Shown here: one piece after another, positions 43,624 through 51,825 of the stretch
Position numbering within the stretch: the first letter of the stretch is position 1
Layout: each line of letters opens with the position of its first letter
DNA from: Natrinema altunense
GTDB taxonomy: Archaea; Halobacteriota; Halobacteria; Halobacteriales; Natrialbaceae
NCBI RefSeq assembly: GCF_000731985.1
Contig: NZ_JNCS01000013.1
Coordinates: forward strand, 22,996-86,995
Direction of reading: 5' to 3'
DNA: 64,000 nt
The notes under the pieces: generated by a model
The model's input: only the letters and a program-made list of their open reading frames with translations
Databases searched by the model: none
Told to the model about the DNA's origin: nothing
Program-made: the position numbers and the translations under genes

Positions 43624-43937
43624 GGTTCGGTTCACCAGCTCTAGAGAGAGCCTCTGAGTATATAAGATATGTTTACTGTTCGAAGATATATTGCGGGCGG
43701 TCACGACGGATACTCGCCCCGGAGGTTTCACAGGGAATCCGGAGCAGTACGGAATACGCCCGTCGATGGTTCGATTCCCTCCATCCGGTCCGTCGTCGCA
43801 TCCTGCAACACACGACCCGTGACGGCCGACGACGGCTTTTCGAGGACGATCGAAAGCGATACTCGTAGCCGGGGTGCCTGTGCAGGGAGGAGAACTATCC
43901 GCGCCCTTGTCACAGCTAATATTGTAAGAAAAGTCCA
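43624..43937. promoter_or_regulatory. Divergent region before the second rhodanese-MBL gene, operator half-site
   Basis: The sequence AATATTGTAAG (43919-43929) has a left half of the TATTG-N2-CAATA repeat but no right half, 13 bases before the ATG at 43938. No strong TATA element is clear at the expected place. No gene is supported in this 314-base stretch. Confidence 0.3.
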
Positions 43938-45086
43938 ATGGTGAACCAGATCCAACCCGACCGGCTCGCCGAGATGATCGACTCGAACGAGCCGTTCACG
44001 CTCGTCGATACGCGCCCAGAGGACAGTTACGAGGGCTGGCGGATCCACGGCGCCGTGAACGTTCCGTTCAGTCCGGGGGACGGGTTCGCGGACGCGGACC
44101 TCGAGCACATCGCGGCGACCAGGGACGGCGAGCCGATCGTCGCGATCTGCGGAAAGGGGCTTACCTCGACGCCGTTTGGCTTCGAACTCGAGCACCACGG
44201 CTACGACGACGTGTCCGTCGTGAAAGGCGGCATGGAAGACTGGAGCAAGATCCACGAGGTCGTTCCCCTCGAGACCGAACCCGACGACCTCGTCGTCCGT
44301 CAACTGCAGCGACGGGCGAAGGGGTGTCTCGGCTACGTCGTCGGATCGACCCGTGCCGCATCGGCGGTGGTCGTCGATCCGACCAGACAAACGGATCAGT
44401 TCAAGATCGTCGCCGAGGAGGCCGGACTCACGATCGAACGCGTCCTCGATACGCACGTCCACGCCGACCACATCTCGGGCGGACCGAAACTGGCGGCGGA
44501 GCTGGACGTCCCCTACCATCTCGGCGCTAAGGCCAGGGAACGGGGTGTCGGGTACGATTACGAGCCACTGACCGACGGCGAGAGGATCCAACTCGGCGAG
44601 GTCGAGATCGAAACGCTCCATACCCCGGGACATACGACCGAGATGGTCAACTATCTCGTCGACGGCGAGGCGCTGCTAACCGGCGACACGCTGTTCGTCG
44701 AGTCCGTCGGTCGAACGGAGCTGCAATTCGGCGACGACGAGGCGGCGAGTGGCGCCGAACTGCTCTACGACGCGATCCACGGGACGATCCTCGAATTGCC
44801 GGACGAGACGCAAATCCTCCCGGGACACGTGTCGGTCACGGCGGACAACCGATACGAGGTCGGCTCGCCGGGCGATCCGATCGGCGCTCGACTGGGCGAC
44901 CTCCGCGACGACCTCGAGCTGCTCGGACTGGACGAAGACGAGTTCGTAGCGCGGGTAGTCGAGAACGCCCCCGACAAACCGCCGAACTACGAGCGCGTGA
45001 TCGAAATCAACACGGGAACGGAGCCGCCCGAAGACGAGTCCGAAGCGACGGACCTCGAACTCGGCCCGAACAACTGCGCGGCCTGA
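43938..45086 (+). CDS. Rhodanese-metallo-beta-lactamase fusion, second paralogue
   Basis: 382 residues. The rhodanese domain (about 1-110) has Cys71 in AICGKGLTS. The MBL domain has HVHADH at 173-178, TPGHT (His232) and LLTGDTLF (Asp250). The tail LELGPNNCAA is the same as in the 646 gene. The family oxidises glutathione-type or other thiol persulfides. It and the first copy differ in the middle and in domain linker, so probably paralogues with different partners. ATG 43938 is the first Met. Confidence 0.87.
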   Translation: MVNQIQPDRLAEMIDSNEPFTLVDTRPEDSYEGWRIHGAVNVPFSPGDGFADADLEHIAATRDGEPIVAICGKGLTSTPFGFELEHHGYDDVSVVKGGMEDWSKIHEVVPLETEPDDLVVRQLQRRAKGCLGYVVGSTRAASAVVVDPTRQTDQFKIVAEEAGLTIERVLDTHVHADHISGGPKLAAELDVPYHLGAKARERGVGYDYEPLTDGERIQLGEVEIETLHTPGHTTEMVNYLVDGEALLTGDTLFVESVGRTELQFGDDEAASGAELLYDAIHGTILELPDETQILPGHVSVTADNRYEVGSPGDPIGARLGDLRDDLELLGLDEDEFVARVVENAPDKPPNYERVIEINTGTEPPEDESEATDLELGPNNCAA

Positions 45087-45164
45087 CTCGCCGCCGATAA
45101 CGACCAGGAAGCGGATCGGACACGAGCAGCGACCGATCTGCTGTACGCTGGTCGGAACGCGGTG

Positions 45165-45548
45165 CTACAGGGACTCGAGGACGCGCTCGAAGCGCTCGGA
45201 GGCATCCTCGCCGATCGGGTCGAGCGCGTCGTCGTCGGCGACGCCGATCAGTCGCTGAGCGTCGACCGCACTGACGACGATACCGTCGTCATCGTCGTAG
45301 ACGACGACGTTGCAGGGGAGTAAGGTCCCGAGGTCGAGGTCGTCCTCGAGTCCTTGGTGGGCCAACCCCGGATTGCACGCGCCCAGAATCCGGTACTGTC
45401 GGAAGTCCGCGTCGAGTTTCTGCTGTAGCGTCTCCTGAACGTCGATATCACAGAGAACGCCGAACCCCTCGTCCTCGAGGGCGTCGATCGTCGTCGAAAC
45501 GACGTCGTCGAACTCGCCGTGGACACGCGTCTGGTGCGTATAGGACAT
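45165..45548 (-). CDS. DUF302-family protein
   Basis: 127 residues: FDDVVSTTIDALEDEGFGVL, DADFRQYRILGACNPGLAHQ and LGTLLPCNVVVYDDDDG, with the conserved LLPCNV Cys. It faces the rhodanese-MBL gene end to end. Similar to the gene at 20857. A role in thiol or sulfane chemistry is suggested by the Cys and context, not known. Confidence 0.88.
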   Translation of the reverse strand: MSYTHQTRVHGEFDDVVSTTIDALEDEGFGVLCDIDVQETLQQKLDADFRQYRILGACNPGLAHQGLEDDLDLGTLLPCNVVVYDDDDGIVVSAVDAQRLIGVADDDALDPIGEDASERFERVLESL

Positions 45549-46017
45549 ACCGTCCGATCACTCCGGAAGAAGGTGATCGTTGGGGTAGCACCGGCAAGTT
45601 CGCGCCGCGTCTCCGATCCACGTCCTCGGCGAAATTCGGGACCGGAGCGGGCGCTTGCCGAACTCGAGCGGGGTACTGAAACCGGGCGCGACTCGTCGAC
45701 GAACAGTCGCTTCCCGACCCGCATTGCGTCGCGCTCGAGACGCTCCGAGGCGGACCCGGCGGCGGGGACTCGAGGTCGACGACCACGTCGGAACACGGAC
45801 GAGGTATTTCGAGCGGGTTACTGTACCGTCTGCGACTCCACAGAGACGACCGGACCTGGCAAGCAGTAGTTGGTGTACTCCACACATCCGGTCGTGAATC
45901 CGGTGCCCCGATTGCGTCGGTGGGGACTCGAGTTGAGTCGAAAACCCGGATTGAAGTCGCCTTATGATGTACATCGATCGGTATCCGCCGATAATCGAGT
46001 TGTGATCCGAGTGGTTG
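45549..46017. other. Intergenic stretch before trxA
   Basis: 469 bases without a supported gene. The frames on both strands are Arg/Pro-biased. The operator and trxA promoter follow directly. Confidence 0.45.
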
Positions 46018-46045
46018 TATTGTGCAATATACGCAAACATTTAAA
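46018..46045 (+). promoter_or_regulatory. Operator plus BRE/TATA of the thioredoxin operon
   Basis: TATTGTGCAATA (46018-46029) is a perfect TATTG-N2-CAATA inverted repeat. ACGCAAAC (46031-46038) looks like BRE and ATTTAAA (46039-46045) is a strong TATA box, 26-32 bases before the ATG at 46071. The spacing equals that at the regulator and TauE promoters. Confidence 0.7.
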
Positions 46046-46070
46046 CGGCGGTGGCTCCTACGGTGACGTG

Positions 46071-46430
46071 ATGGCAACTGATGCACACAGCGGGACTCCC
46101 GGAGGGTCGATCGACGAACCGGTCACCATCGAGAGCGAGACCCACCTCGAGGACGTCACGGCAGCGCACGACGTCGTCCTCGTGGACTTCTACGCCGACT
46201 GGTGTGGCCCCTGTCAGATGCTCGAGCCGGTTCTCGAGGGACTGGCCGGCGAGACGGCTGCCGTGATCGCGAAAGTCGACGTCGACGAACATCAGCAGCT
46301 CGCGGGAGCCTTCGGCGTTCGTGGCGTCCCGACGCTCGCCCTCTTCGCGGACGGCGAACAGGTCGAACAACACACCGGCGTGCTGCCGGCGGACCGACTC
46401 CGCGACCTGATCGAGGGATACACTGAATGA
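46071..46430 (+). CDS. trxA: Thioredoxin
   Basis: 119 residues. The N-terminal 30 residues are acidic; the thioredoxin fold follows with DFYADWCGPCQMLEP (Cys45 and Cys48) and GVRGVPTLALFADG (cis-Pro). It reduces protein disulfides and persulfides. ATG 46071 is the leaderless start after a clear TATA. Its TGA overlaps trxB by 4 bases. Confidence 0.95.
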   Translation: MATDAHSGTPGGSIDEPVTIESETHLEDVTAAHDVVLVDFYADWCGPCQMLEPVLEGLAGETAAVIAKVDVDEHQQLAGAFGVRGVPTLALFADGEQVEQHTGVLPADRLRDLIEGYTE

Positions 46431-47464
46431 ACGGGCCACCTGATGCGACCGTTCGCGACGTCGTGATCATCGGCTCCGGCATTGCCGGCCTCTCGGCGGC
46501 CGTCTACGCCGCACGGGCCGACCTCGAGCCGCTGGTGCTCGAAGGACCCGAACCGGGCGGCCAGCTGACGCTGACGACCGACATCGAGAACTACCTGGGC
46601 TTCCCCGACGGTATCGGTGGGATGGAGTTGATCGAGAACGGAAAGGAGCAAGCCGAGCGGTTCGGGGCCGAATTCACGCACGGGACGGTCGAGAACGCGA
46701 CGCTCGCGGAGCGCCCGTTCGAACTCGAACTCTCCGACGGGGAGACCCTGCGAACGCGGACGCTGATCGTCGCGAGCGGCGCGAGCGCTCGCTGGATCGG
46801 TGCCGACGGCGAGGACGAACTGATGGGCTACGGCCTCTCGACGTGTGCGACCTGTGACGGCGCGTTCCACCGCGGCGACGACGTTCTCGTCATCGGCGGC
46901 GGCGACAGCGCGATGGAAGAGGCGCTCTTCCTCGCGAAGTTTGCCGACAACGTAACGATCGTTCACCGCCGCGAGGAGCTGCGTGCGTCCGAAATCATGG
47001 CTGCTCGAGCCCGCGACCACGACGCCATCGAATTCCGCTGGAACACGGAACTCGAGGCCCTTCACGGCTCACGGGAGGAGGGCGTCACCGGCGCGACTCT
47101 CGTCTCACACCCCGACGGCCATCCCAGCGACAAAGCCGATCCCGACGACGATATCGTGCGGGAAACCGTCGACGTCGGCGGCGTGTTCTATGCGATCGGT
47201 CACACGCCGAACACCGAGTTCCTCGCGGGAACCGACGTGGAACGGGACGAGCGCGGATATCTCCGCCCTCGGTCGGACGCCGCTGGCCGGCCGACGACCG
47301 AAACGCAGGTCGCGGGCGTCTTCGCCGCCGGAGACGGAGCCGATCCCCGGTATCGACAGGCGATTACCGCCGCCGGCACCGGTAGCATGGCGGCGTTGGA
47401 CACCGAAGCGTATCTCGAAACGCTCGACCAAACGGACGCGGCCACCGTCGAGGGATCGCTGTAA
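46427..47464 (+). CDS. trxB: Thioredoxin reductase
   Basis: 345 residues. FAD motif VIIGSGIAGLSAAVYAA (about 13-29), redox-active CATC (Cys140, Cys143) in LSTCATCDGAFHRG, NADPH motif VLVIGGGDSAMEEAL, HRREELRA and the FAD-closing FAAGDGADPRYRQAITAAG. The ATGA overlap with trxA shows coupling. It recycles thioredoxin with NADPH. Regulated by the shared operator upstream of trxA. Confidence 0.95.
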   Translation: MNGPPDATVRDVVIIGSGIAGLSAAVYAARADLEPLVLEGPEPGGQLTLTTDIENYLGFPDGIGGMELIENGKEQAERFGAEFTHGTVENATLAERPFELELSDGETLRTRTLIVASGASARWIGADGEDELMGYGLSTCATCDGAFHRGDDVLVIGGGDSAMEEALFLAKFADNVTIVHRREELRASEIMAARARDHDAIEFRWNTELEALHGSREEGVTGATLVSHPDGHPSDKADPDDDIVRETVDVGGVFYAIGHTPNTEFLAGTDVERDERGYLRPRSDAAGRPTTETQVAGVFAAGDGADPRYRQAITAAGTGSMAALDTEAYLETLDQTDAATVEGSL

Positions 47465-47819
47465 CCGTCTCTCGTCCTTTCCGACTCACTGTTGTGACCG
47501 GTCTCACAAATTTGTTGCTGTAGTGATCTATTGAACGATCACAACAGGGCGTGGTCGGTGAGCCGTCCTGCAACCCACGAGCCGTAACACAGTCGATACG
47601 CCGTCATAACCGCCAGCAATCCGTCAGACAGTCCGCTCTACCAGTGCGGGTATGTCGGGGCTCACTGCTTCGTGATCGATAGCGCTTACAGACCCGCTCG
47701 AGGCTTCTCTCGACGGATCTTCGAACGCCGATAGGTGACCGAACGCGAGTTCCATTCGCTATATTCTTTCTGTCGTCTGGTCTCGGAATCCTTATCTGCC
47801 GGTAACCAGAAAGTCCGAT
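47465..47819. other. Intergenic stretch with two hairpins after trxB
   Basis: TTGTGA-CCGGTC-TCACAA (47492-47509) and GTGATC-N7-GATCAC (47524-47542) are perfect inverted repeats close after the trxB stop. They could end the operon transcript or bind a regulator. No gene is supported before the PadR gene. Confidence 0.4.
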
Positions 47820-48113
47820 ATGTACGATCTCACCGGCTTCCAGCGCGACCTGCTGTACACGATCGCAGGACAGGACGACCCACACGGACTCGCGATCAAG
47901 GAAGAACTCGAGGACTACTACGAGAAGGAGATCCACCACGGACGACTCTACCCCAACCTCGACGAAGTCGTCGACAAGGGCCTCGTCGAGAAGGGCGAAC
48001 TCGACCAGCGAACGAACTACTACACGATCACCGCTCGGGGCCGGCGCGAACTCGAGGCTCGTCGAGAGTGGGAAGACCAGTACGTCGGCGAGTTGTTTTC
48101 CGAATCGGAGTGA
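47820..48113 (+). CDS. PadR-family transcription regulator
   Basis: 97 residues: LTGFQRDLLYTIAGQDDPHG, winged helix with HHGRLYPNLDEVVDKGLVEK and YYTITARGRRELEAR. This is the short haloarchaeal PadR type. It usually acts as a repressor that responds to small molecules. ATG 47820. No partner is evident. Confidence 0.9.
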   Translation: MYDLTGFQRDLLYTIAGQDDPHGLAIKEELEDYYEKEIHHGRLYPNLDEVVDKGLVEKGELDQRTNYYTITARGRRELEARREWEDQYVGELFSESE

Positions 48114-48164
48114 TCGAACGAGCCAGTAGATTCAGAGAGGAGTGACAGGGGAAAACTGAGCCAG

Positions 48165-48221
48165 ACCCCTCTATCGATGTGTTCCGAGATGAGAAACTAG
48201 ACACCCCTCTATCGATGTGTT
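48165..48221. repeat. 19-bp direct repeat, two copies 38 bp apart
   Basis: ACCCCTCTATCGATGTGTT is present at 48165-48183 and 48203-48221, with flanking bases partly alike (CCAGACC, TAGACAC). The two copies are the same strand. The function is unknown. Confidence 0.7.
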
Positions 48222-48564
48222 TCTGAGGGAAGCACGCACGTATTACGAGTCGGTTGTTCGATGAAGGGGCTGAGAAGAGCACAATAGTCGCCTACTAACC
48301 CGGACCGAAGCAGAATCGATGATAGTACTGGAATCAACGAAGTAATCGTACATTCGTAAAACCAGAACTCCACGTGAGTTCAGACGTATCGAAGGTCGAT
48401 ACCGACAGAGATCATAGTTCTGACACTACGGAGTGTCCGCCGTCTGTTCGACCGATGTCGACCAGATCGGCGAGCCGCAACTACGTCATCCCCCCTGGAT
48501 TCGACTCGGTCACTCCTTCTCAAACATCTAATAGAGGAATTAAATTTATCTATTTGGATAGTAT
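48222..48564. other. Intergenic stretch before the metabolic island
   Basis: 343 bases, AT-rich near the end. A TATA-like ATTAAATTTATC (48539-48550) lies about 20 bases before the amidohydrolase start at 48565. No gene is supported. Confidence 0.4.
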
Positions 48565-49689
48565 ATGGAAAATATGGGAGCGAAGAAACAAGCAATCTCC
48601 TCGGTAAATGACCTCCACCCAGTCGTAGACACCGACCTCCACCTGACGGAACAGCAAGACGACATCCTACCATATCTCGAAGAACCATTCAACAAAATCC
48701 TCGATGTCAACAATCAGGGGAAACGGGGACAGGTAGAGGGCGGATATCTAAGCCAGTTGTACCCCTCCGCAGGCCATCTCACGCCGACCGATACCGGTCG
48801 AGCGGAGACCGATGACGTTCGGAGTCCCGAAGACGTTGAACGAGCGATGGAACTCCTCACCCTCGACGACGCCATCCTCACGCCCGGACTGAACCTCCGA
48901 CTCGGATTGGTCCACCACGACGAACTTGCAGCGGGGTTCATGACCGCCTATAATAACTGGTTGCTCGATACGATCCTCGACGAGGGGTACCATGGTGCGA
49001 TGGTTGTGACGCCCCAAAAGCCCGAGAAGTCGGCCGAGGAGATCGATCGGCTGGTCGATGAATCCCGGATAAAGGCCGTGATGATTCCTGGCGGTGGCGT
49101 CCACCCGCCACTTGGTCGCGAACAATACTTCCCCATCTACGACGCTGCCGAGAATGCCGGACTCCCAGTGATGATCCACAATGCTGCGACCGGCATTGTC
49201 GGTAACTACCCCATCCAATGGCGCGGCACGAAACGCTACATTGAGGTCCACGTTCCCTACCACTCCGCTGAGCAGATGTGGCACATCTCAACGATGCTCA
49301 CGAACGGCATTCCCGTCCGGTTCCCCGACCTCGATTTCGTCATTCAAGAGTCGGGAATCGGCTGGATTCCATACTTCATGCGGCGTTACGACAACGAGTA
49401 CAGCAAGAAGCAAAACGACGCACCCCTACTGGAGAAGCGCCCGAGCGACTACATACGCGACCAGTTCTTCTTCACCAGCCAACCGACAGAAGGCATTGAT
49501 GATCCCGAGTACCTCTGTCACACCATTCGAATGTTCGACGGTGCCGAGAATCTCATGTTTTCGACCGACTATCCCCACTACGATTTCGACTACACTGACA
49601 CACTGTTGAGTTCGCTCCGCACCGAATTCGACGACGACGAGATACAGAACATCTACGGCCGGACTGCTTCGAACGTATTCGACCTATGA
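48565..49689 (+). CDS. Amidohydrolase_2-family metal-dependent hydrolase
   Basis: 374 residues. The DxH motif VVDTDLHL is at about 20-27, a histidine-rich stretch VMIHNAATGIVGNY near 212 and STDYPHYDFDY near 335, the metal ligands of ACMSD-like enzymes. The family decarboxylates or hydrolyses cyclic and aromatic acids. It starts a tight run with a Rieske protein (4-base overlap). GC is lower than the chromosome average. Substrate unknown. Confidence 0.82.
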   Translation: MENMGAKKQAISSVNDLHPVVDTDLHLTEQQDDILPYLEEPFNKILDVNNQGKRGQVEGGYLSQLYPSAGHLTPTDTGRAETDDVRSPEDVERAMELLTLDDAILTPGLNLRLGLVHHDELAAGFMTAYNNWLLDTILDEGYHGAMVVTPQKPEKSAEEIDRLVDESRIKAVMIPGGGVHPPLGREQYFPIYDAAENAGLPVMIHNAATGIVGNYPIQWRGTKRYIEVHVPYHSAEQMWHISTMLTNGIPVRFPDLDFVIQESGIGWIPYFMRRYDNEYSKKQNDAPLLEKRPSDYIRDQFFFTSQPTEGIDDPEYLCHTIRMFDGAENLMFSTDYPHYDFDYTDTLLSSLRTEFDDDEIQNIYGRTASNVFDL

Positions 49690-50048
49690 GCGGGACACGA
49701 AAACACTTCGTTACGACCGTGGACGAACTCGACGAGAGCGAACACGTTATCGTGGACATCGAGGAACGTGAAATAGCGGTCTTCAACCTCGAGGGGGAGT
49801 ACTACGGACTCCTCAACTACTGCGTCCATCAAAGCGGCCCCGCCTGCGAAGGGCGACTAACCGGAGAGGTCGTTGAAGACGAAGATGGCGAACTCAGCTA
49901 CGAGCGCGATGGCGAGTTCGTCTGCTGCCCGTGGCACGGCTGGGAGTTTGATATCAAATCGGGCCACAACCTCGCTCGACCCGACGAGTATCGAGTACCA
50001 ACCTACGAAATCGTCGAGGAGGGCGGCGACCTCTACGTGACGCTCTGA
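49686..50048 (+). CDS. Rieske [2Fe-2S] ferredoxin-like protein
   Basis: 120 residues. Cluster ligands: CVHQ (about 42-45) and CPWHGW (about 79-84), with a loop containing CEG between. It would donate electrons to an oxygenase, but no oxygenase alpha subunit is adjacent. The start overlaps the amidohydrolase stop (ATGA). Confidence 0.9.
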   Translation: MSGTRKHFVTTVDELDESEHVIVDIEEREIAVFNLEGEYYGLLNYCVHQSGPACEGRLTGEVVEDEDGELSYERDGEFVCCPWHGWEFDIKSGHNLARPDEYRVPTYEIVEEGGDLYVTL

Positions 50049-50053
50049 CCGTG

Positions 50054-50455
50054 ATGATGTCCCGAGGCACATCCATCACCGTCGAGGCTATCGCGCATCG
50101 GAATCCCGGTGAGGACGACGATCCCTACGGTGACGTTGAACTATCCTCGCTTCCCGACTGGTGGGCGGCTGCTGTCAGGGAGTTTGAGGCTCACGACCTT
50201 CGAGCGTACCGGCCACCGCGGTTCGCCGACGGGACGCTCAAGCGCACCGTTGTCGAGACGCTGGAAACCAAACTCGAGGTGGCCGTCCGGTTCGTGGGTC
50301 GGAACGCCTCGTATCAAGACGACTGGGAGGTTCGAATCGACGGCGAAACGGTGACGACCATCGGCCGGTACCGGAGTCCAAACGGCTACACGGTGTACGA
50401 GATTGAACCCGACGAATTCGTCGATCGAGTTACCGAGGCACTCGAAGAGCAATGA
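50054..50455 (+). CDS. Hypothetical protein in the amidohydrolase operon
   Basis: 133 residues, start ATG 50054 (GTG 50051 and ATG 50057 are alternatives). It has a WWAAAVREFEAHDLRAYRPP region, strands VAVRFVGRNASYQDDWEVRI and TTIGRYRSPNGYTVYEIEPD. No family recognised. It is followed by an acetyltransferase with a 4-base overlap, so cotranscribed. Confidence 0.6.
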   Translation: MMSRGTSITVEAIAHRNPGEDDDPYGDVELSSLPDWWAAAVREFEAHDLRAYRPPRFADGTLKRTVVETLETKLEVAVRFVGRNASYQDDWEVRIDGETVTTIGRYRSPNGYTVYEIEPDEFVDRVTEALEEQ

Positions 50456-50997
50456 CGGGTAATCTCCCAGGCTCCACGTTCCTCGATGGCGAAGGAGTCC
50501 ACCTAAAGACGGTCGAAGAGAGCGACCTCGACTTCTTACGAGACAATGTCAACGACCGACAGATCCGCCGAGCAATGCTCGGCGACGGCCCGACAAACAC
50601 CGAGCAATTGCGTGACGACCACACCGAAGAACGCGACTACCAGTTCGTCATTGCCACCACGGATACCCGCGTCGGGTACATCTCGCTCCATGACGTGAAT
50701 CATACACACGGTACGGCCGCCATCAGCTACTGGGTCGACGCTGACAAGCAGGGACAGGGCCACGCAACCGAGGGGATCCGGTTACTGGTGCAGTACGCAT
50801 TCAAGCAATTGCGACTCCACAAGGTCCGGGCCGATGTGCGGGAGTTCAACGAGCCGTCGCGTCGTGTCCTCGAAAAACTCGGGTTCGAACACGAGGGGGT
50901 GCTCCGGGAGAGCCGGTTCGTAGACGGTGAGTATTGGCACCGCCACCGATACGGCTACCTCAGCCACGAGTGGGACGCCTCGATGGTCAAGCGTTGA
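50452..50997 (+). CDS. GNAT-family N-acetyltransferase (RimJ/RimL-like)
   Basis: 181 residues: GEGVHLKTVEESDLDFLRDN, acetyl-CoA loop DKQGQGHATEGIRLLVQYA (motif A), then VREFNEPSRRVLEKLGFEHE. RimL-like enzymes acetylate small amines or peptide N-termini. Last gene of the run. Confidence 0.9.
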   Translation: MTGNLPGSTFLDGEGVHLKTVEESDLDFLRDNVNDRQIRRAMLGDGPTNTEQLRDDHTEERDYQFVIATTDTRVGYISLHDVNHTHGTAAISYWVDADKQGQGHATEGIRLLVQYAFKQLRLHKVRADVREFNEPSRRVLEKLGFEHEGVLRESRFVDGEYWHRHRYGYLSHEWDASMVKR

Positions 50998-51015
50998 GAC
51001 GCATCGGCTAGAGAC

Positions 51016-51762
51016 TCATCTGATTAGTCCAGCACCTAACTTGTCGTTCCGAACGACGCCGCCGTCACGCTGAAGGGACTTCTTCGCGTTAGTGAGTTTC
51101 GAGACGTTCCGGAGGTTGTCTTCGGCGAAGTTCGCGAACGCATCGTTGTACGCGACGTTGTCCGCGAGCAGTATCGCATGAGGTACCATCCCTTCGGCAG
51201 CAGTAGCGAATTCAAACGCCATGTGGTCGGCATCGTGGTTCGAGTCGTGGAGGAACAACTCGATCGTGGTCTCGGCTGCGACTTCGGGGAGGAGTTCGCG
51301 GGCGTCGCCGATCCTGAGGTCCCAGTAGGATCGTAAGTCATCGGGTACCGTCCAGCCCGGCGTCGGGTCCTCGATATCGCTCGGCAGGATTTCAGGGTCC
51401 TCAATGTCGATGGAGACTAGCGTCCCCTCCCCGTTCACGTCAAGTGCTCGGAGGAGGTATGCCGAACTCAGCCCGTCGAAGACACCGGTCTCGACCACGG
51501 TCTCGGGCGTTCGGAGACGGACGAGAACGTAGAGGATATCCCGCCAGTTGGGTCCGAGTTCGTCGGGTCTGACATCAGTCTCAGTCAATCCGGCCTCGAT
51601 GGCGTCGTGAAACGTCTCATCGGTTCGGATCTCACTGTACAGCCTCCGAACACGATCGGAATCGACATCGAGCAACGACGTGACGAACGTGACGCACTCA
51701 TCTTCGTCTACCTCCCGCTCGAAGTTGTAGAAACAGTCCGAGTATGGACCATCGTCACCCAT
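51016..51762 (-). CDS. Class I SAM-dependent methyltransferase (Methyltransf_24-like)
   Basis: 248 residues from ATG 51762. Motif I VVETGVFDGLSSAYLLRAL, motif II GTLVSIDIEDPE, and ELFLHDSNHDADHMAFEF, where the HDxNH pattern matches the family's metal or substrate site. A TTG nine bases upstream is less likely. Convergent with the acetyltransferase. Substrate unknown. Confidence 0.78.
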   Translation of the reverse strand: MGDDGPYSDCFYNFEREVDEDECVTFVTSLLDVDSDRVRRLYSEIRTDETFHDAIEAGLTETDVRPDELGPNWRDILYVLVRLRTPETVVETGVFDGLSSAYLLRALDVNGEGTLVSIDIEDPEILPSDIEDPTPGWTVPDDLRSYWDLRIGDARELLPEVAAETTIELFLHDSNHDADHMAFEFATAAEGMVPHAILLADNVAYNDAFANFAEDNLRNVSKLTNAKKSLQRDGGVVRNDKLGAGLIR

Positions 51763-51825
51763 ACGTTTCAATCACCCCCATTATATTTCAATCTTTTTGA
51801 AGTGGAAAGATGGGGAAGAGCTGAT

